DNA of 64,000 nucleotides, taken from Sepioteuthis lessoniana. Its lineage: Eukaryota; Mollusca; Cephalopoda; Myopsida; Loliginidae. The position numbers and the translations under genes were made by a program. Under the pieces are notes generated by a model. It did not search any database, was not told the origin of the DNA, and saw nothing but the letters and a program-made list of their open reading frames with translations. The stretch is from NCBI GenBank assembly GCA_963585895.1, contig OY757913.1:103824145-103888144 (forward strand), read 5' to 3'. Below, piece after piece: positions 62,851 through 64,000 of this stretch (position 1 is its first letter; the number at the start of each line of letters is the position of its first letter).

Positions 62851-64000
62851 CGTAAAAAAAAAAAGGATTTAAATTGATTATAATAGTGAAAGATTAGTTT
62901 TAATGACAAGGGCCTTTCCAGAAGCATAAAATTGGAAATATTTTTTAAAAAAATGTGTGATCCCTAGATAAAAATCGAGATTACTGCTATGTGTAATATT
63001 GTATCGTAGTGAGGGAGAGTAAGAAGGGAAACAAAGATATGGGACAGTTACTGTCCGTTTTTTGAGAGACACTTTATATAAACAATATTGTCATAAATGA
63101 AATATACAATAGACGGGGTCTTTGTGAGTAAAAACTTATAGTAAACAATAAATTCTATGAATTGAATTTTTTATCGTAAATAGGTCTTTGTGAGTAAAAA
63201 AAATTCATAGTAACTTTTCAGTTGTCCAGACAAGTGGTGATTGAAAATTAGAATTTCAGTCCGAGATCTGGAATCCCGCATATCTGTAGTTACAACTTTT
63301 GGGGCAAGTTTTCATGTTGGGAACTTGTGGATTAGAAATGAGAATTTTAGTCCGAGAGATGGAATCCTGGGAGCATCAATGGGATTATCCAAGAATATTG
63401 CACATTGGTGGTTTGTCTGAATAATGCGCATAAAACTTTTTCGATATTTATGAAGTTGGGAGAATCGATATTTTCGGCGCTGGTAGAATCAGGCCAGTTG
63501 TTTTTTGTTGTACAAGTTGTTGATACCAATTATTGGAGACATGGGTATCGTCTCGGATTTGTCGTGGTCTGTATGGATTGAAAATGGTCTCGCCGTGGAG
63601 GCAGAGTAACTAAGAGACAGATGTTTTTTGTGTCTGACGAGGCAGACAGGTATTTTGTGAGTTCCCCCCGGAGTGAAGCTTTGAGATTGTTATTGGGGAA
63701 GATATTTTGAAACAGGGTTTTGGATATAATTAAGAAATGCACAGAATTTTGACGGAACCAGGTGTGGCGAAGATTGGCAGATTCGGATTAGGAAATATTT
63801 TGATATGGGAAATGTTGGCTGAATTGATAAAAGTTTGTGTTGTTTAGAAAAAAAAAACGGGATATTTTGTGCAAAGAAAAAAAAAAGAAAAAAGAATGCT
63901 CGTAAGCTATTGAAAAAGTTTTATTATAAATCAGACTTAATTTATGGTACTATAGATCGAAATCGAATAAACTGGGAAGCGAACCTATAGTTATAGTATT
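62851..64000. other. Unassigned region, possibly LTR-element interior
   Basis: Two local duplications are visible: AGGTCTTTGTGAGTAAAAA-like units at ~63,117 and ~63,184, and AGAATTT(C/T)AGTCCGAGA with GGAATCC at ~63,250 and ~63,342. Downstream of an LTR1 copy, G/T-rich and non-coding in all frames. No primer-binding site or gag motif identified. Confidence 0.4.

Noticed and set aside
62851-64000. gag/pol of an LTR1 element downstream of the 62,355 copy
   Set aside because: No frame longer than ~80 codons and no zinc knuckle, protease or RT motif was seen.

Overview
The window is animal nuclear DNA without a single intact protein-coding gene that I can recognise. No reading frame of normal gene size is open. 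The longest are low-complexity repeats or run through SINE consensus sequence. What it holds is a dense, nested record of transposable elements: tRNA-derived and unusual SINE-like retroposons, internally deleted mariner transposons, small terminal-inverted-repeat elements, probable solo LTRs, scraps of an RTE-like LINE, long (TA)n/(CA)n microsatellites and two satellite-scale tandem arrays. Very AT-rich spacers, long TA runs, several abundant tRNA-derived SINE families sharing a core, and mariner copies of the SETMAR-like kind fit a lophotrochozoan, most likely a cephalopod mollusc such as an octopus. That assignment is inference and has not been tested by a search.

Names used here. A-type: a retroposon with a ~230 bp body, an internal VNTR of ~55 bp (or, in the diverged A-prime form, ~48 bp) units, and a tail reading TTAAATAACCTACAAAGG...ATGCCATAAAACC. 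It has target-site duplications (TSDs) but no clear tRNA head. B-, C-, D- and F-type: tRNA-headed SINEs. C and D share a core (CCCTTGGGAAAGGTATGAA...TATGGGTTAAATAG). D and A share the tail. LTR1, LTR2 and LTR3: three families of probable solo LTRs. Strand for A-type means body to VNTR to tail.

Layout. 1-6 kb: palindrome, two MITEs and two mariner deletion derivatives in TA repeats. 6.2-10.1 kb: one A-prime element broken by three B SINEs, two LTRs, a C SINE and a second A. 11.2-17.6 kb: remnants of a second mariner family, RTE scraps and more SINEs. 19.5-24.4 kb: two LTR2 copies and three B SINEs with a shared 5' extension. 25.1-29.5 kb: a mariner copy with a nested D SINE, and a weak candidate exon. 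29.5-32.5 kb: purine-rich DNA around a more GC-rich block. 33-39.5 kb: A elements, an LTR1 copy, mariner remnants and a duplicated 256 bp sequence. 40.1-41.5 kb: a GC-richer island, an ~850 bp polypyrimidine tract and a candidate exon with a good splice donor. 42-45.4 kb: LTR3, LTR1 and a minisatellite. 45.67-49.72 kb: 25 copies of a 162 bp satellite that begins inside an A-type element. 51.4-52.2 kb: a decayed gene of a widespread repetitive protein family. 52.5-54.6 kb: a ~2 kb expansion of the A-prime VNTR holding an RTE fragment. 55.4-64 kb: further nested elements, including a stack of five insertions at 57.8-60.3 kb.

The elements do not work together as a pathway. The biology is one of layered insertion, in which AT-rich VNTRs and TA runs act as landing sites and the A-type retroposon has twice seeded tandem arrays.
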